From: Epiperipatus broadwayi
Lineage: Eukaryota > Onychophora > Udeonychophora > Euonychophora > Peripatidae
Direction: 5' to 3'
Length of the DNA: 64,000 nucleotides
NCBI GenBank assembly: GCA_028023455.1
Contig: JAQFVV010012490.1
Location: 370,001 to 434,000 of the forward strand
The translations under genes and the position numbers were made by a program. This document shows positions 47,123-60,529 of the stretch, piece after piece; position 1 is the first letter of the stretch; each line of letters begins with the position of its first letter. The notes below the pieces were generated by a model, which was not told the origin of the DNA, made no database searches, and was given only the letters and a program-made list of their open reading frames with translations.

Positions 47123-50100
47123 TCATCTATCTGTTAATCATGACATTTTAGCACAACATCATTTATATATGAAACCAATCTACTTATGTGTAAAATCACA
47201 GATGAAAGAAATCTAATATTAATAGTGGGATCCAACAACATATATACTATCTAAATATGAAGTATTGTTGATAGAAAGGAATCCAATAATATAAATATAT
47301 ATTATGCATATTATTCAATATATTAATTTCAGTAATAAGGAAATGCAAGAAGAAAAATCGATTTGTGTTTGTATAGATAACTTTTGGAGAATATTTATTT
47401 TAGATATACCATTTTTTATTACTAATTCATTAATAAAATAATTAATTATTATTTTTGATTTACAATAAATTGTTTATACACTAGATGTATTTTGTCCATT
47501 TCCCCCTTTTATACATACTTGCAGTTCTTACTATGACAGGAAGTTAGCAGTGGTCAATAACAGAATGGTGACTGTGGATTCTATATAATTCACTTTTGAA
47601 TTATATGGATTACTCCTAAGGATTAAGAGTTATATTATAAAATAACTTTATAGCAATGCTAAGATTCACTTTTGAAATCTACAGATTATTTTAACATATT
47701 TGACCACAATTTTTTTATGGCCAGTACACGTATGGAACCAATGCTAAGCTATCATCACAATAACAGCATAAAACTCCTAGTTATCATTATAGTCAACATA
47801 TATTTCATAACTTCTTCTCCCATTTAACTTATTTTATTAGGTTTGATATATATATATATTGTGACCTTCCAGGTTGGCACCAGGAAGAAATGTGGGAAGT
47901 TCACATTTGTGTTAACAATGGCTAAAGATAGTTATCTTAGAAAAATGAATTGTGATATAATTTAATATTTAAAATTGAGTTTTAGGAAAATTAAACTTAA
48001 ATTGTGGTGAGATTTGCTATTTTAAATTAGATTTAAAATATTAAACTTTAGTTGGATGTACCAATTAATAGAATTTAAAACTATATATTTAATAGTGAAG
48101 AGGAAGACAGAAAAAACATCAGGGAATGTTGGTATAAGAGTAAAATTAATAGGAAGGTTATAGCAGGTGTTGTTCATTGGTGTTCTAGATTACTGCCTAC
48201 TCCAATCTAAGATTAAGCTTGTGTATGTGGATGTATGTTCATTTACATCATTTCATACTTTGTCCATTTTTTTTTTTCATACAATTACTTATAATATCTA
48301 GATTGTAATAGTAAAATTTATATGCTAAACAAAACAGATATACAGTACTCATATATAATTGATTAAAATGATTTTCTTATTTATATATATTTTTTTATTT
48401 ACTGGTTATGTATTGTTTCTAATAATACATTTGGAATTGTAAAAATTATTTCTGTATTTGTAAATTAATATTTAATATTTGATATTTTTACTTTTATTTT
48501 AATACTCTATTGTTGTCAGTTTATAAAGCAAGCTAGTTTTGGAGTGTTGCCAAGTGATCAATAATATTGTGTTGACAAGAAAGGTTTGTACAGACTACTG
48601 GGAAGAGAAAAAGGATGAATATGAAAAAATAAACCCGGTTTCAGCTCTGACTTTGCCAGCTAGCGATTGGAGTTCAGTATTAAAATGCCTAAATATCATG
48701 TAAGAATATCTATTATAAGTCACTTAACATTCTGTTGTAAATTGATAATAATTGAATTATGGAAAATATTAGAGATGAAAATAATTGTGAGAAAACATAT
48801 TCAATACTATTGCAAAATGCTTGATATATTTTCAATTTTTAAAAGCCTATTCTTAATATTACATAAAGTGAAATTTAAAAAAAAAAAGAAGTTATTCAAT
48901 ATAATTTGTTTTCTTAGTAAAAGAATTATAAACTAAAGAATTTATTATTCACATATATATGACTGAAATAAATAATGAAATATATTATTGAACGCCAGTT
49001 AGTGATCGTCTATAGTAACTGCATACTGTCATGGAGAAATTGTTAACAATGGGAAAAAAAAAAAAAATATCAAATTTAAAATTAAAAGGATAAAACCTTA
49101 AAACTTTAATATAATTGTTTCACTTAATTGGAGATTTTATTTCGGGTGATTAATAAGATAATTCCAGTGCATGCTAATATATTTATTACAAGATTTTCAA
49201 TATTGGAAACTTTCGCAGTTATATCAAGTTATTTTTTTTAACTGTCAGGATTAACTTTTTATTTGTGATTCATTTATTATTAATAGAAGCAGCGTATACA
49301 TCGTATACATATCATTAACATTTCAAATAATGACTTTCAAATTAATAACAATTCATCATCTAATGATTACATATCGATAAGTATTTTTTTTTTTTTGTAT
49401 ACTAGAAATGTAATTCTTATATATATATATTTAAAACTAATGTAACTGGTTAAATATATTGTCTTACAGGATTTAAAAATCATTCTATACATAAATTTTA
49501 TATTCGAATGTGTGTGTACTGTTATAAATATTATTATTATTGTTTCCAAAATTATACTTTTGTTTTATTTCAATTATTGCATAAATAAACTATAAATATT
49601 ATGATTGATAAATGCGTTATATTTATAACATTTATAAGCACACATATTCGAAAATATAGGTAATAAGGAATAGTAAAAAAAGAAAAACTATTATTAAAGT
49701 TAATGTTTGCAAATGAATATCAAAATCTTTATAATATATCATATTAATATCATATTCATTTCACTTTTTTTTAAACAATTCATTTCTTTCAGTATAAATG
49801 AGATGTTAGAGAGAAATGTATTTTATCTAAGTAAGAAGGGAAGTGGTAGAGTTAATAGCAAGATGTTTAGGATAATAATATATTTTGTTTTTGTTATTTT
49901 GTCTTTATTTTCAATAAATATTTTATTGAATTAATACCCATATGAATTATTTTATTATATGTTCGATTCTCCATTTCCACACACACACATATGGTTAACA
50001 TAACATAGTTATAGAATATCTAAATTTGCCAGTATAAGTCGAGTTTTATTTAATTTGTCTGGTGTTAATAAATCTCAGTATTACAATGCCAATAATATAT

Positions 50101-51191
50101 TTTACTTTGCTTAGAATAGATGGTGATGTGGATATAAAAGGTACCCAACCCTCATCATTATCTATCCTATACTAAATATGATAATTGATGATTGTGCAAT
50201 AGTTTTAGTATTGAATAGATGCTTAGAACATATTTAAATTAACATTATAGAATTATTGTTTATAGACGTTTTTATCAACTTATTTGCCTCCTATATGAAG
50301 ACCATATCCTATAACCTCAACTGAGCTAAGCCATAGAGTAATTACAATATAAGAATCTTTTAAATAAGTTTAAAAGCAATTTACAATTATAAATTTTATT
50401 CTATCTTGTATAGAATTGGCGCCTGGGCAATTATAAATCTAATAAAGTGAATAAGTGAAGAAGACAGAGGTTACAATATATAAATATATTATTGAAAAAA
50501 CATTCAGCTTCTTAACCTCCTTTTGCCATAAACTTTATTGTTTTATAATGCAATTTTTTTTTTAATGAGTAATAAAAAATCTATATGTCTCCTTCTCATA
50601 TTAAACATACATATACAATTTTAAAAATTGCCATTAAGCCTACAATGCATTTTTTTTTTTTTTAAAAAAAAAAGCTTATTCAGCTATTTAAAATCAAAAT
50701 TGGTTATTAGTACAGAAAATTTAAAAATAATAATTTCTACTCACATATATTCACTTAAACACCAAATCAATAAAAAAATAATTATCTGATAGTACTAAAA
50801 AGTGAATATACAGAGATAAAAATATCCCATAAATGCATAGCATTAGTAGACAAGAGAGACTGTATTAGTTGAATAATTCTATTGATCTAAAATCAGAAAA
50901 ATAAGCTATTAAGAAATTTAAAAGATCATATTCATGCCATTTGCTAATAATCTACAACAAAGATATAAGAATATAATAAAATTCAAGAGTAAGTATTATT
51001 ACTAGTATTCTGCCTGTGCTGAGGAAATTTAGGATTTATATTTGGAAGAATATATCACTTTCACAATATTCATCAAGCCCAATATAATTTTGATAAGAAA
51101 TAATAAAAAAAATGGATATAATATCCAAGTTATAAGACTTAGAGAATATCCTCAATGTGCACTCACACACACACATAAAAAGTTAACTTAC

Positions 51192-51250
51192 TGCTGAATG
51201 ACATTGTTGATTTGAGTGTGAGCCAACAGCAAATAATGATCAATCTGTGT
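51192..51250 (-). CDS. RTN: Reticulon, penultimate coding exon (59 bp)
   Basis: Acceptor TTTTTTTATAG ends at 51251 and donor GTAAG begins at 51191. The exon reads TQIDHYLLLAHTQINNVIQ plus CA of a split glutamine codon. It follows directly from exon 55390-55436 in frame (phase 0). The Q-I-D-x-Y/H-L-x-L segment is the conserved stretch just after the second hydrophobic hairpin of the reticulon-homology domain. The following intron is phase 2, matched by the first base of the last exon. Such short 3' exons (about 47, 60 and 45 coding bases) are the usual arrangement in animal reticulon genes as I know them. Confidence 0.93.
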
Positions 51251-54200
51251 CTATAAAAAAAAAAGGAAATATATATATACAAAATCAAATCTAATATTAT
51301 CCCAAAATATTACAATAAATAATAATAAGCACTGTATAATTATAATTACTATTATTAAATAATTCTATTCATAAAATAAACTTTTTAAAATTCAAATACA
51401 GCTTATAAATCATCATCAGCTATTCACAAACAAGTATGGCCATTCTAATCCAAAGGAAAAAGATAATGATGGCAATAAAATTTGTGGTTACTATACCAAT
51501 CTGTAAAATACAAATACTTCCACAAATAGAGCATGGTGATCCATTAACCTGATTTAATATTTCATTACACTGCTTTTAAGTACTTCTATAGAAAACTTCT
51601 TTCTGAAATACTTCAACATCATGTCTAATTGAAGCTCTCCAATGCATTCTATTTTCTGCCATAATATAAATAATCAACATTTAATTTCTTTAGAGTATCT
51701 TTGTGATAATCTTTATAATATAAAAGGCATCTATCTCTCCCAAGAAAAACATGCTCAAATTGACTATAAAATAAAGTTTTCTATTGTTTGTTTGTTTCAC
51801 ATGTCCAATCCAATGAAGATGTGATTTTACAACAATAGACTCTACACTATCACATCTATCAAATTAAAGATCACATTTTGTTTGGACTTATAATTTAGCC
51901 ATTGTATTTTTAAAATTTTACAGAGCATCCTTAAATGAAACTTTTCTAATGCCCCTATGTTATGTTGTTAGGGTATCCACTTTTCACTTCTATACAATAA
52001 TTTAGGTAAAAAAAACAGTATATATAGTCAACTTTGTCCAAAGAAAAATTCTCTGAGGATTTTCCCTCCATTATTATCTAATAAAAAATTTGAACTTTCT
52101 GATCATTAAATACATTTTGTAGACCATTTTTTGAATTGGTAAAAATAGCACGGTCATGAGTATACTGTAAATTCAAAATCCAAAATAATGAAGATCTAGC
52201 TTTCATTTTTAATTGATTCAAAATTAAAAGTTTCATCATTATACTTGTATTGCATCTTGATCCCTGTTTCATTAAATAGTCTGTAAAAATTCCAAAGAAC
52301 ACAATCATAAAAAACAAAAACAATATTGAAGCAAGTATATATCCTTGTTTAGCACCAATTTCCATTTCAATGCTTCCTATTCATCATGCAGAAGTATAAA
52401 TAATCTATAACTAATATAATAATAATTTATTTTTTGCTATTGCTTCTATAATTATATTTCCACTATATGAATATTTTTCTTCTATATATTAATAATTGCA
52501 TTATTAATTATAAAATTGTGCATTATATTCTGTATGTTCAATAGAAAATGCACTTTGATACAAAAAACAGCATATTGATAAAAGAAAATAAGTAATAAAA
52601 ATATTTTTTTTAAAAAAAAGTAAAATGAAAATATTTCATCAGGAAATTATATGACATTCGATCACTGAAAATAATTTTGAGTTAAGTTTTTCCAGGAATT
52701 TAGCTTTCATATCAGTCAGTCTATCAAATAAAAAAATTGTCAAAGTTATTCAGCAAGAATTAAATTAAAATATATAGCCATATATCATTATTAATAAAAT
52801 TAAAACATAATATTATAAAATAATTTTATAGGGTCCCTTAAGTTTTAGTTGTATATAGTATTAATGTGTGTTATAATTATAATTTATTACCTAAAAAGTA
52901 TTATAACTATAATGGGAAAAAATATAACCATAGTTACATAACCATCTATGAAATCCAATAATTATAATGTACAAAACAAAGCATTATTTATACTACATTG
53001 TATATTATATTAATGAAAATAAGCTTCCACTCCTTTGCTTACATACGTGAAGTTTAATAGTATAGATAGACTTTTATGGAGGTTGTTATTGGATCAGTAA
53101 AATCACCAGTAATTAGGAAAAGATTTAAATAGTAATTTGCTCAGTAATAATCAAGAATTTAGCTCTTCAATTCATACTTCTTTTTACTTATATAATCATA
53201 AGACGTTTGTTATAAAATTATCTCAAATATACATCTCAACTACTAGGTTTAACCTCTGCAGAACAATCTTCTCTTCAATTAAAATATACAATAAAATTAT
53301 TTCAATTTAACACTGAAAATATAACAAAATCAAAAATGGGAATCCTCTACAAATCAACTGTATAAAACAACATTGCTATAATTACACTTCAAGAGACTTA
53401 TCATTCTTCTAATATATACACAATTTAAAATTTCTGGTTTCATAATTGGATGTTGATAGGCAGCATACTAAATATGATATAGTTATTTTTATTGAAGATA
53501 GCTCTAGTGATACTGCAATCATTATTTGAAGATAATTTGTGTGTATGTAATGATTGTAAATCTCCCAATCCAATCACATATTAATCAAACAATTATCTAT
53601 TTTCTCAATTCTAGTTTGTCATTGTAATTTCTATAAATAAAGAAGTTTATTATGTATTTCTATAGTTTTACTAACATTTATCCTTAAATCTACAAATATA
53701 AAGTTTACAATTTGAATTTAGGATATGATTTTCACAATAACTTAGTTTGCATATTGAAAAGATTTTACAAAAAAACTTACAAAAAAAATACAACCAATAT
53801 AAACATTTTATAAAATTACAACTTTTATGTTTATTTACAAATTCTAAATTTTGATTGGCAGATTTTAAATCTAAATTTTAGTAGCAGTTTCATTATATTA
53901 TTTATAAAATTATGGTCAAAGACAGATGGAATACAATAATGCTTTCTAACAAAAATAGAATATATTATTATCTACATATATATATAGAAGCAACACATAG
54001 TATAAACATCTGTTTATATGTCTTAAATTTTCATTTTTTTAATCTTCTAAAAGATAACTTTAAAATAAAAATTTATTGAAATTTCTACAGTTATTAATGA
54101 TTTTACAGTGAAATAAGTCGAGGAGAATAACAGAATCCATTAAGAATGATTGAATTTTTCTAAATTTTTAAATTTAAAAGTGGATAAAAAAAATCCGAAT

Positions 54201-55389
54201 TACTGCTAAAAATTCAATTTGTTTAATAATTTAATCAAAACATTAGAAAGTACAGTAATAAATATTCTTTACTTAAATCATCATTTAATTTTTATTTAGA
54301 CAAAATAATACTTTTCAAAATCAATAATCTCAAAGAGGTTAATAACTAAAAATGATGGTTTATTGACTGTCAAATTATAAATGACTTTAGATAAATATCA
54401 CTTACCCCAAGACCTATTTTGTTTCTAATGAAATCCTAACAAATTTTAAAGTATAAAAAAATTATTACTGAAGATAAATGTCATATTGCCTATAACTTTA
54501 TTGATAAATTGTATTGATAATATATGACTTATATTTCTTTGAGTAATTAGAACATTAATTATAGGAAATAAAACCTTTCATAAACAATTATCTAATATAT
54601 ATAAAGATTTTCTCATGAGACACATGCAGAATTCATTTCTTTTCTAAAATATAAGCACATTTCAAACATTTTGAAGATAAAAAAAATAATGATATTAGAA
54701 CAGGAAGAAAAAAAAATCAAATGATCATATTAAATAAATAACATTTAAATCATCCTTTTTAACAATGATTTGGATTAAGGAGAAAAATACAAGAAAATGA
54801 TGTACTTTTGTTATATAACTCCATCCCACATAAGAAGCAAAAAAAGTTCTGAATGCAATTGGTAAACCTACATGTATAATTCTTTAAAATTAGCAATAAA
54901 TAAACTAATTTTTAATAAAATTCTGACTACTAAATGCAAACTCAATCTGACTTAAAAGATTTTCAACTTAATACTTATTCTAAGAACAGTTCTCTTCAGC
55001 CTACTCCAGAACTGTGCTCTTTTATATCCAAAGTAAAATCCCTGAAAATGAAACTAATTAAAATAAAACCATTTCTTTTTTCACAATCAAATAAATATTT
55101 ATTATGAATTGATAATTGTATTTACAAAAAATTCTCATCACCTTCGATCATATTATTGGCTTTAACAAAAATGAGCATTTTTTGATTTGAAATTAAATAT
55201 CCTATATAAGGCATATAATAATTTTTTTTGTCGATAACTTCACTTCTATTTTCAATATATGCCCACAAATTATATCTAGTAATATTATTGGAAAAAAAAA
55301 AAAACGTGTAATTTTTTGCATCATATGAAACACCCCAAAAAATATTTAAAAATAATTAAATTAAGAACACATGCACATTTTCAACTTAC
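51251..55389 (-). other. RTN: Reticulon intron, about 4.1 kb
   Basis: Donor GTAAG at 55389-55385, acceptor at 51252-51251. It holds a same-strand LINE remnant (51420-52370). 52400-55380 is AT-rich with no further feature recognised. Confidence 0.75.
51420..52370 (-). pseudogene. LINE reverse transcriptase remnant in reticulon intron
   Basis: Minus strand. From 52365: MEIGAKQGYILASILFLF corresponds to reverse transcriptase motif B (G-V-K-Q-G-C-x-L-A-P/S-x-L-F). LLILNQLKMKARSSL fits the L-F-N-L-x-R-L-x-A-K-T-K segment, and YTHDRAIF stands where YADDAA/V should be, with the second D replaced. Lower down, RC-SVESIVVKSHLHWIGHVK (near 51790-51860) fits the R-C-x-S-x-x-S/I-x-x-x-x-K-x-x-L-R-W-x-G-H-V motif of the C-terminal region. 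Many stops. It is a different family from the LINEs at 2 kb and 45 kb. Confidence 0.75.
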
Positions 55390-55436
55390 CTTGTAAGTTT
55401 CATACACCTTAGGTAGAGTGAAGAGAGCCACAAATG
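55390..55436 (-). CDS. RTN: Reticulon-homology domain exon (47 bp)
   Basis: Acceptor TTTTATTTTAAG ends at 55437 and donor GTAAG begins at 55389. After two bases finishing a split codon, the exon reads FVALFTLPKVYETYK. F-T-L-P-K-V-Y-E is a hallmark of invertebrate reticulon-like proteins; vertebrate ones have F-S-x-P-x-x-Y-E at the end of the second membrane hairpin. With the next two exons the readable C terminus is 50 residues. The intron before it is at least 8.5 kb, as no exon for the preceding membrane segment was found up to 64000. The transcription start, variable N terminus and first hairpin are outside the window. Confidence 0.93.
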
Positions 55437-58400
55437 CTTAAAATAAAAAAATGTATTAAAGTAAAATACATCTAAATAGTAAAGAAAATGTTTAAAAAAT
55501 ACACTAATTTTTATGTACTTTTCACAATGTTTTATTTAACTTTCCAAAACAATTTTGATTATGTCGCATGATTTCCTTTCAATATCAAAACAAGAGAGGA
55601 AATTATTTAAGAGATTAGAAAAATAATGCTAGGCAACAAACACTGCATAGGAGGAATATAGTTTTTTTAAAGATATATAAGCAATGCAAGAAGAGTGACA
55701 GAGATGCGGAATATGCTTTAATAAAATATTTGGAGGCATAAACATATTTTTTTCTTGGAAAAAACAAAACAAAAACACCAACTATACAATTGCATAAAAT
55801 ATTCATTAATAATTTGAAAAAATCATATGTATTTGAACAATTTAATATTTATATTATAAATTTGCAACTTTAAATGTATTAAAATACAGAAATATACTGA
55901 CTTTTAAAACTGCTAAAAAAATAAACAAAAGCATTAAAAAAAAGTGTGAAATTGATAATTTTTTTATATTATAAAAAACAATCTCAAAGAGAGTGAATAA
56001 ATTCTGGAAGACTTATTAAAATTAAGTAGCTACAGTATTAAAAAAATTTAAAATTTCATCATCCCAGATATTTGATTCAACATCAAATCTAAAGCCTTTT
56101 TCATAATAGGTACACAAATATATTCATTTTCTTAAGTCAAAAAAAATATGGCATTTTCTAATCATTGTTTTGCTGTTTGCCATTCATCAAAACTTAAATA
56201 CAAAAAGTCTTTATAATAGTCTAGTTTCAAAGGACACCAGCAATACAGAATCACTATTCTTAGTTAGATAAACAGAAACAGCCATCATATAGTACAAAAA
56301 TGAAAATATATACTAATGTAACATTTAAAAAATCTATCACTAAAACAAAATTGGCAAGAATATTTGATAGAAATTATGATTTCATAAATCAGTAAAAAGA
56401 GATGGCAGACCTATTAGAGTTAAAAAAAGTGTCAAGATGCTAGTATCAGATTATCTGGAGTATAAGCGTCCAAAATATTTAATATTTTCAGATCTCAAAG
56501 ATAATGACTGCATTATATAAAAAAATAATCAACTACACTTCAAAAACAATAATTACAAAAAAAAACAACAACAAACTGATGGATATTGTGAACAGTTAAT
56601 AGATAATAAAAATACTGTAAAGGTTAATAAACATTAAAATATTGCAATCAATTGTACCAAAACAATTTGTTACTTAACTTTATAAGTAGAACATTTATAG
56701 CGGAATTTCTCATTTCAAATTTACTTTTCTGATGTGAAAGCTGAATAATAAATAACTGGAAGTAAATCACATAGTTGAACAATTCATTAAAACTTTTTAC
56801 TAAAACTTCTTTTCTTGATTTCCAAAAGAAACGCATGGAAGACAAGTACTTCTAAATGTGAAACATAGTGGAAGAATAGCAAAGATTTGAGAAGCCAGAT
56901 TTATCCTCTTTTGATCTAATCATTACTTCAAATGTCACATCAACAGTTGCACTCAATTTAACATTTTTGAAAACCAAGTTCATCTTAAGCATATGCAAAT
57001 GACATTATCTCGTTTCTTCTGATTTCCTCAATCACACGATTTAAATATTATTACTCCACTGTGGACTATTATTGAATTATAAATAGAAAGTCAAAACTCT
57101 CTATCAACATTAATTTACTTAACAAGAAATGACTTATTAATTCTTTTGGCATTGCTCAAATGTTATATTCCATCACAAGATAAATACTAACAGTTTTTGA
57201 TACAAATTGTGGCCTATATGATCTCAATAAAGTTTCATAATGTTTCTAATGTTTATACGTATTAATAATAATTACTAAAATTGGTCATTTTACAATTCAA
57301 ACATATTAAAGATACATTAAAAAAAAAAAGTAAGAGTATATGACTATTTATATTTAAGTGTGTGGAAGTGGAGAGAAAAATATCATCAGTATATAGAAAT
57401 AAAAAAAAAGAAGAAAGACATTTGTGAATAAGAAATAACAGAAGAGTGTTCATTTTTATAGTTGTCAAAAAAAATTAACAATAATTTTTGAAGCACTGTA
57501 TTGTGAAAAAGATGAACTCTCTTTGAATTAAAATAGTATGTTGATGACATTTTTTTAAAAAAAAAATGCATTTTGTCTACAAATATTGGTCACATCCAAT
57601 GGAAGGCATGAATTCTATTTTCAGTTATAATTTTTAGAAAAGTAGTATTTGATTCCTTTACAGCTACTATGTATTTTGACAACCAGGTTCTTTTTAGCTA
57701 GGTGAAATTCCAGCTCTTCAAATATCAGACAACTAATTTTTTTTTGTATTGCTGATACACAAATTTATAAGTGTATTTTATAAAAAATTTTAATCACAAC
57801 AATTATTTTTCAATAAATATTAAATAATTATGTATTATTAGTTTACAAATTGTTGCATTTCATTTAAATAGACTTTAACAAAAGTCATATATATATATAT
57901 AATATTCTTAATATAGATGCATGATAAATACAATCATTGTTTATTAACTTTTCACCTCTTTGTATTTGTGCATGATTTCATTTATATTTACAGATTCATT
58001 ACATTTCCAGCATATAACTACAGTTATAAAAATAAAAAAAAACAAGAGATATACTGATGGTTTCTACAATAGATTTAAAATATCCACTTTATATAGATGA
58101 ATAGCTAATTTACTCTTGAAATACCATAAATAATGTACATTTGAACAAGAATCACCTATTTGAATGGCAATCATAATGATTATTAATAATTCTTTAAATT
58201 TATCATGGCAATGTGATATTTATGGTTTCTACAATTTTGAGATGTAAAGAAGAACTACCAGTAAAAAGAAATGTTTATAGTTAAGATACTTTTAAAACTT
58301 TACTTTTACGCATATAACAATTGTTATTATACCTTATAAAATTAAGAATCATGGCTATCATAGAGGTGAAGTTATTGACTTATATGGCTTTAGATTCACA

Positions 58401-59586
58401 GAAAGATTATCATTTACAGATGATCTCTTTATTTATTGTTTTATTATTATTCTGTATGAAGAGATTAATGAGGGTTTGAAAATGCCCATTCTAGAAATTT
58501 CTCTTCCAGACAGGCAATCTATGCTGGTCATATTATATATACAATTTTGTAAGACATGACTGAAGCAAGACGATTGATGAAAGCAGGAGATCTAAATATA
58601 AATAAGCAGAAGACCTCTAAGCCAAACTTTTCAATTAGGTGATAAAAGTTATGATTCGGAATAATTCTATAAGTCACCCCAAAAAACATGTCTTATAACA
58701 AATTTCAAGAAATTTATGATGACCCATTCAATTCGCCAATATAACAATAATGAAGGAATAGAAAGGGGACCTTACAATGCCCGCTCTGTGAAACTTATCA
58801 AAGAGAGATTAAGTAGTGATGATGAGTAGGTGGTTTGATAAGTTAGATGTAGTAAGGTTTATAGTGTGAATGCTAACTGTGGATTGAAGATATTTATATG
58901 ATTAAGTCTTTTCCTTGAAGGAATCGATACTCAATCATTTATTTATTTGGAAAACAAGTTATGAGAAATCAAATTTGCAAAAGAATTCAACAGCAACTTT
59001 TACAACTTAAAAACCAAAAAGTAAATTCTAACAAAGATTTCAAGGATATTTTAAAGATTAATTTGGTTGAAAGATGAAATAACAACAAAACATTTATTTT
59101 AATCTCAGGTCATGCTTTATATCTTTGAATAAATTAAAATATAATAATTTCACCAATTCTATTTAAATACTGACAATATACATTCATGCAGAAAATTCTT
59201 ACACAAATATTTTTATAAATTATGTCCATATCAATGTTTGTGAAATTATATATATAGATGCACACACACAAACAATTCTAGGTTTACAATCATTTAAATC
59301 TGATTGATACCTCATTCATTGATACAAAATTATTAAACTAAACCCCATAAAGCTCAGGTAGAAAAACACATTAAAATAGAACACATTAACAACTGTCAAT
59401 TTCACAAAGTAAATAACTTTTTTTTTTTACAGATATATTTATTAATAAGTGGAGAAAAATTTAAAATTGCTTATATTTTCTATCTAACCAGAATATAATA
59501 GGTGTACACATGTCTTTGCTTCATTTTTCACACTTTGAAATAAAGCTATAAGATTCAACTTTATTCTCATTTATAACTAGTAATTA

Positions 59587-60529
59587 ATCCGTTTTTTATA
59601 TAAAAATCTTTATTCTTTGTACAATGCTTACATAATACCCATCAACATCAACAGTTTTGATTGCCCCTGCAATCTTCTTCAGAACTATAAAATATATACA
59701 CATATACATAAATATACAAATTATATAAACATACAAATTATAAAACCCATACATATATATATTCATAAAAATACACAACATACCTATATTTGTATATCCC
59801 TTCAAATACACGAATACTAATAAAATAACATCCTCTAACATTTTAATTTTAATCTTTTCCTTTTTCTTTTATTAAAATTCTTTAAATTTTCCTATACATT
59901 TAATATATACATCTATTTATTTTTTATTCATTATATTCTCATGCTATTATATTATATCCTTCAAAAATTATACTTATTCCAATTATTTTTCTTTTTTTCT
60001 TTTGTTACCCCTATCATTTATTTTATTTCTCCTTTTTAATTCATCTTTATAACTTTATATGATATCCCCATAATTTATAATTAAATATTACGTTTACAAT
60101 GTTAACATTATCATATTTATGTGCCTATTTTTACCTATTCCATTCCTTTTTACTTCTATTGTTTATTTTATTTTCTATCTCATACCCACTTAAAACCTTT
60201 AATTTTTTACTTTATATATCTCCTATACATCTCATATATATAAAACCTAACCTTTAAATCTTCCATCATATTCTACATTTAAAATCTATTATATAAACCT
60301 ACCATAAAAAACTATTATAAAAACACAAAACCATGTTTAATTCCTATTTATTTTCTTTATTGCATTATTATATTAATAATCTTAACTAACTCTTACACTT
60401 AATTCTTAATTTGTGTATATATTTTATAGTTCTGAAGAAGATTGCAGGGACAATCAAAACTGTTGATGTTGATGGGTGTTATGTAAGCATTGTACAAAAT
60501 AATAAAGATTTTTATATAAAAAAATGGAT
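59587..60529. mobile_element. G-depleted element with ~108-bp inverted ends
   Basis: Left end ATCCGTTTTTTATATAAAAA to the CTTCTTCAGAACTATAAAATAT area (59587-59694) is mirrored at 60418-60529, differing at only a few positions. TAATTA or just TA flanks both sides; the AT-rich context makes the duplication length ambiguous. The 720-bp interior has very few G on the plus strand (about 15 by eye) against many C. In the outward sense each arm contains CTGAAGAA, a GATTGC/GCAATC hairpin and AAAAC. No coding frame is supported. Confidence 0.8.

Larger units (their letters stand above)
43004..51191 (-). other. RTN: Reticulon intron (last), about 8.2 kb
   Basis: Donor GTAAG at 51191-51187 and acceptor TAG at 43006-43004. 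It contains a hairpin relative of the 20 kb foldback family (44231-44326) and an antisense LINE copy with duplicated flanks (44761-47122). 47130-51187 is otherwise AT-rich with nothing recognised. Confidence 0.75.
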
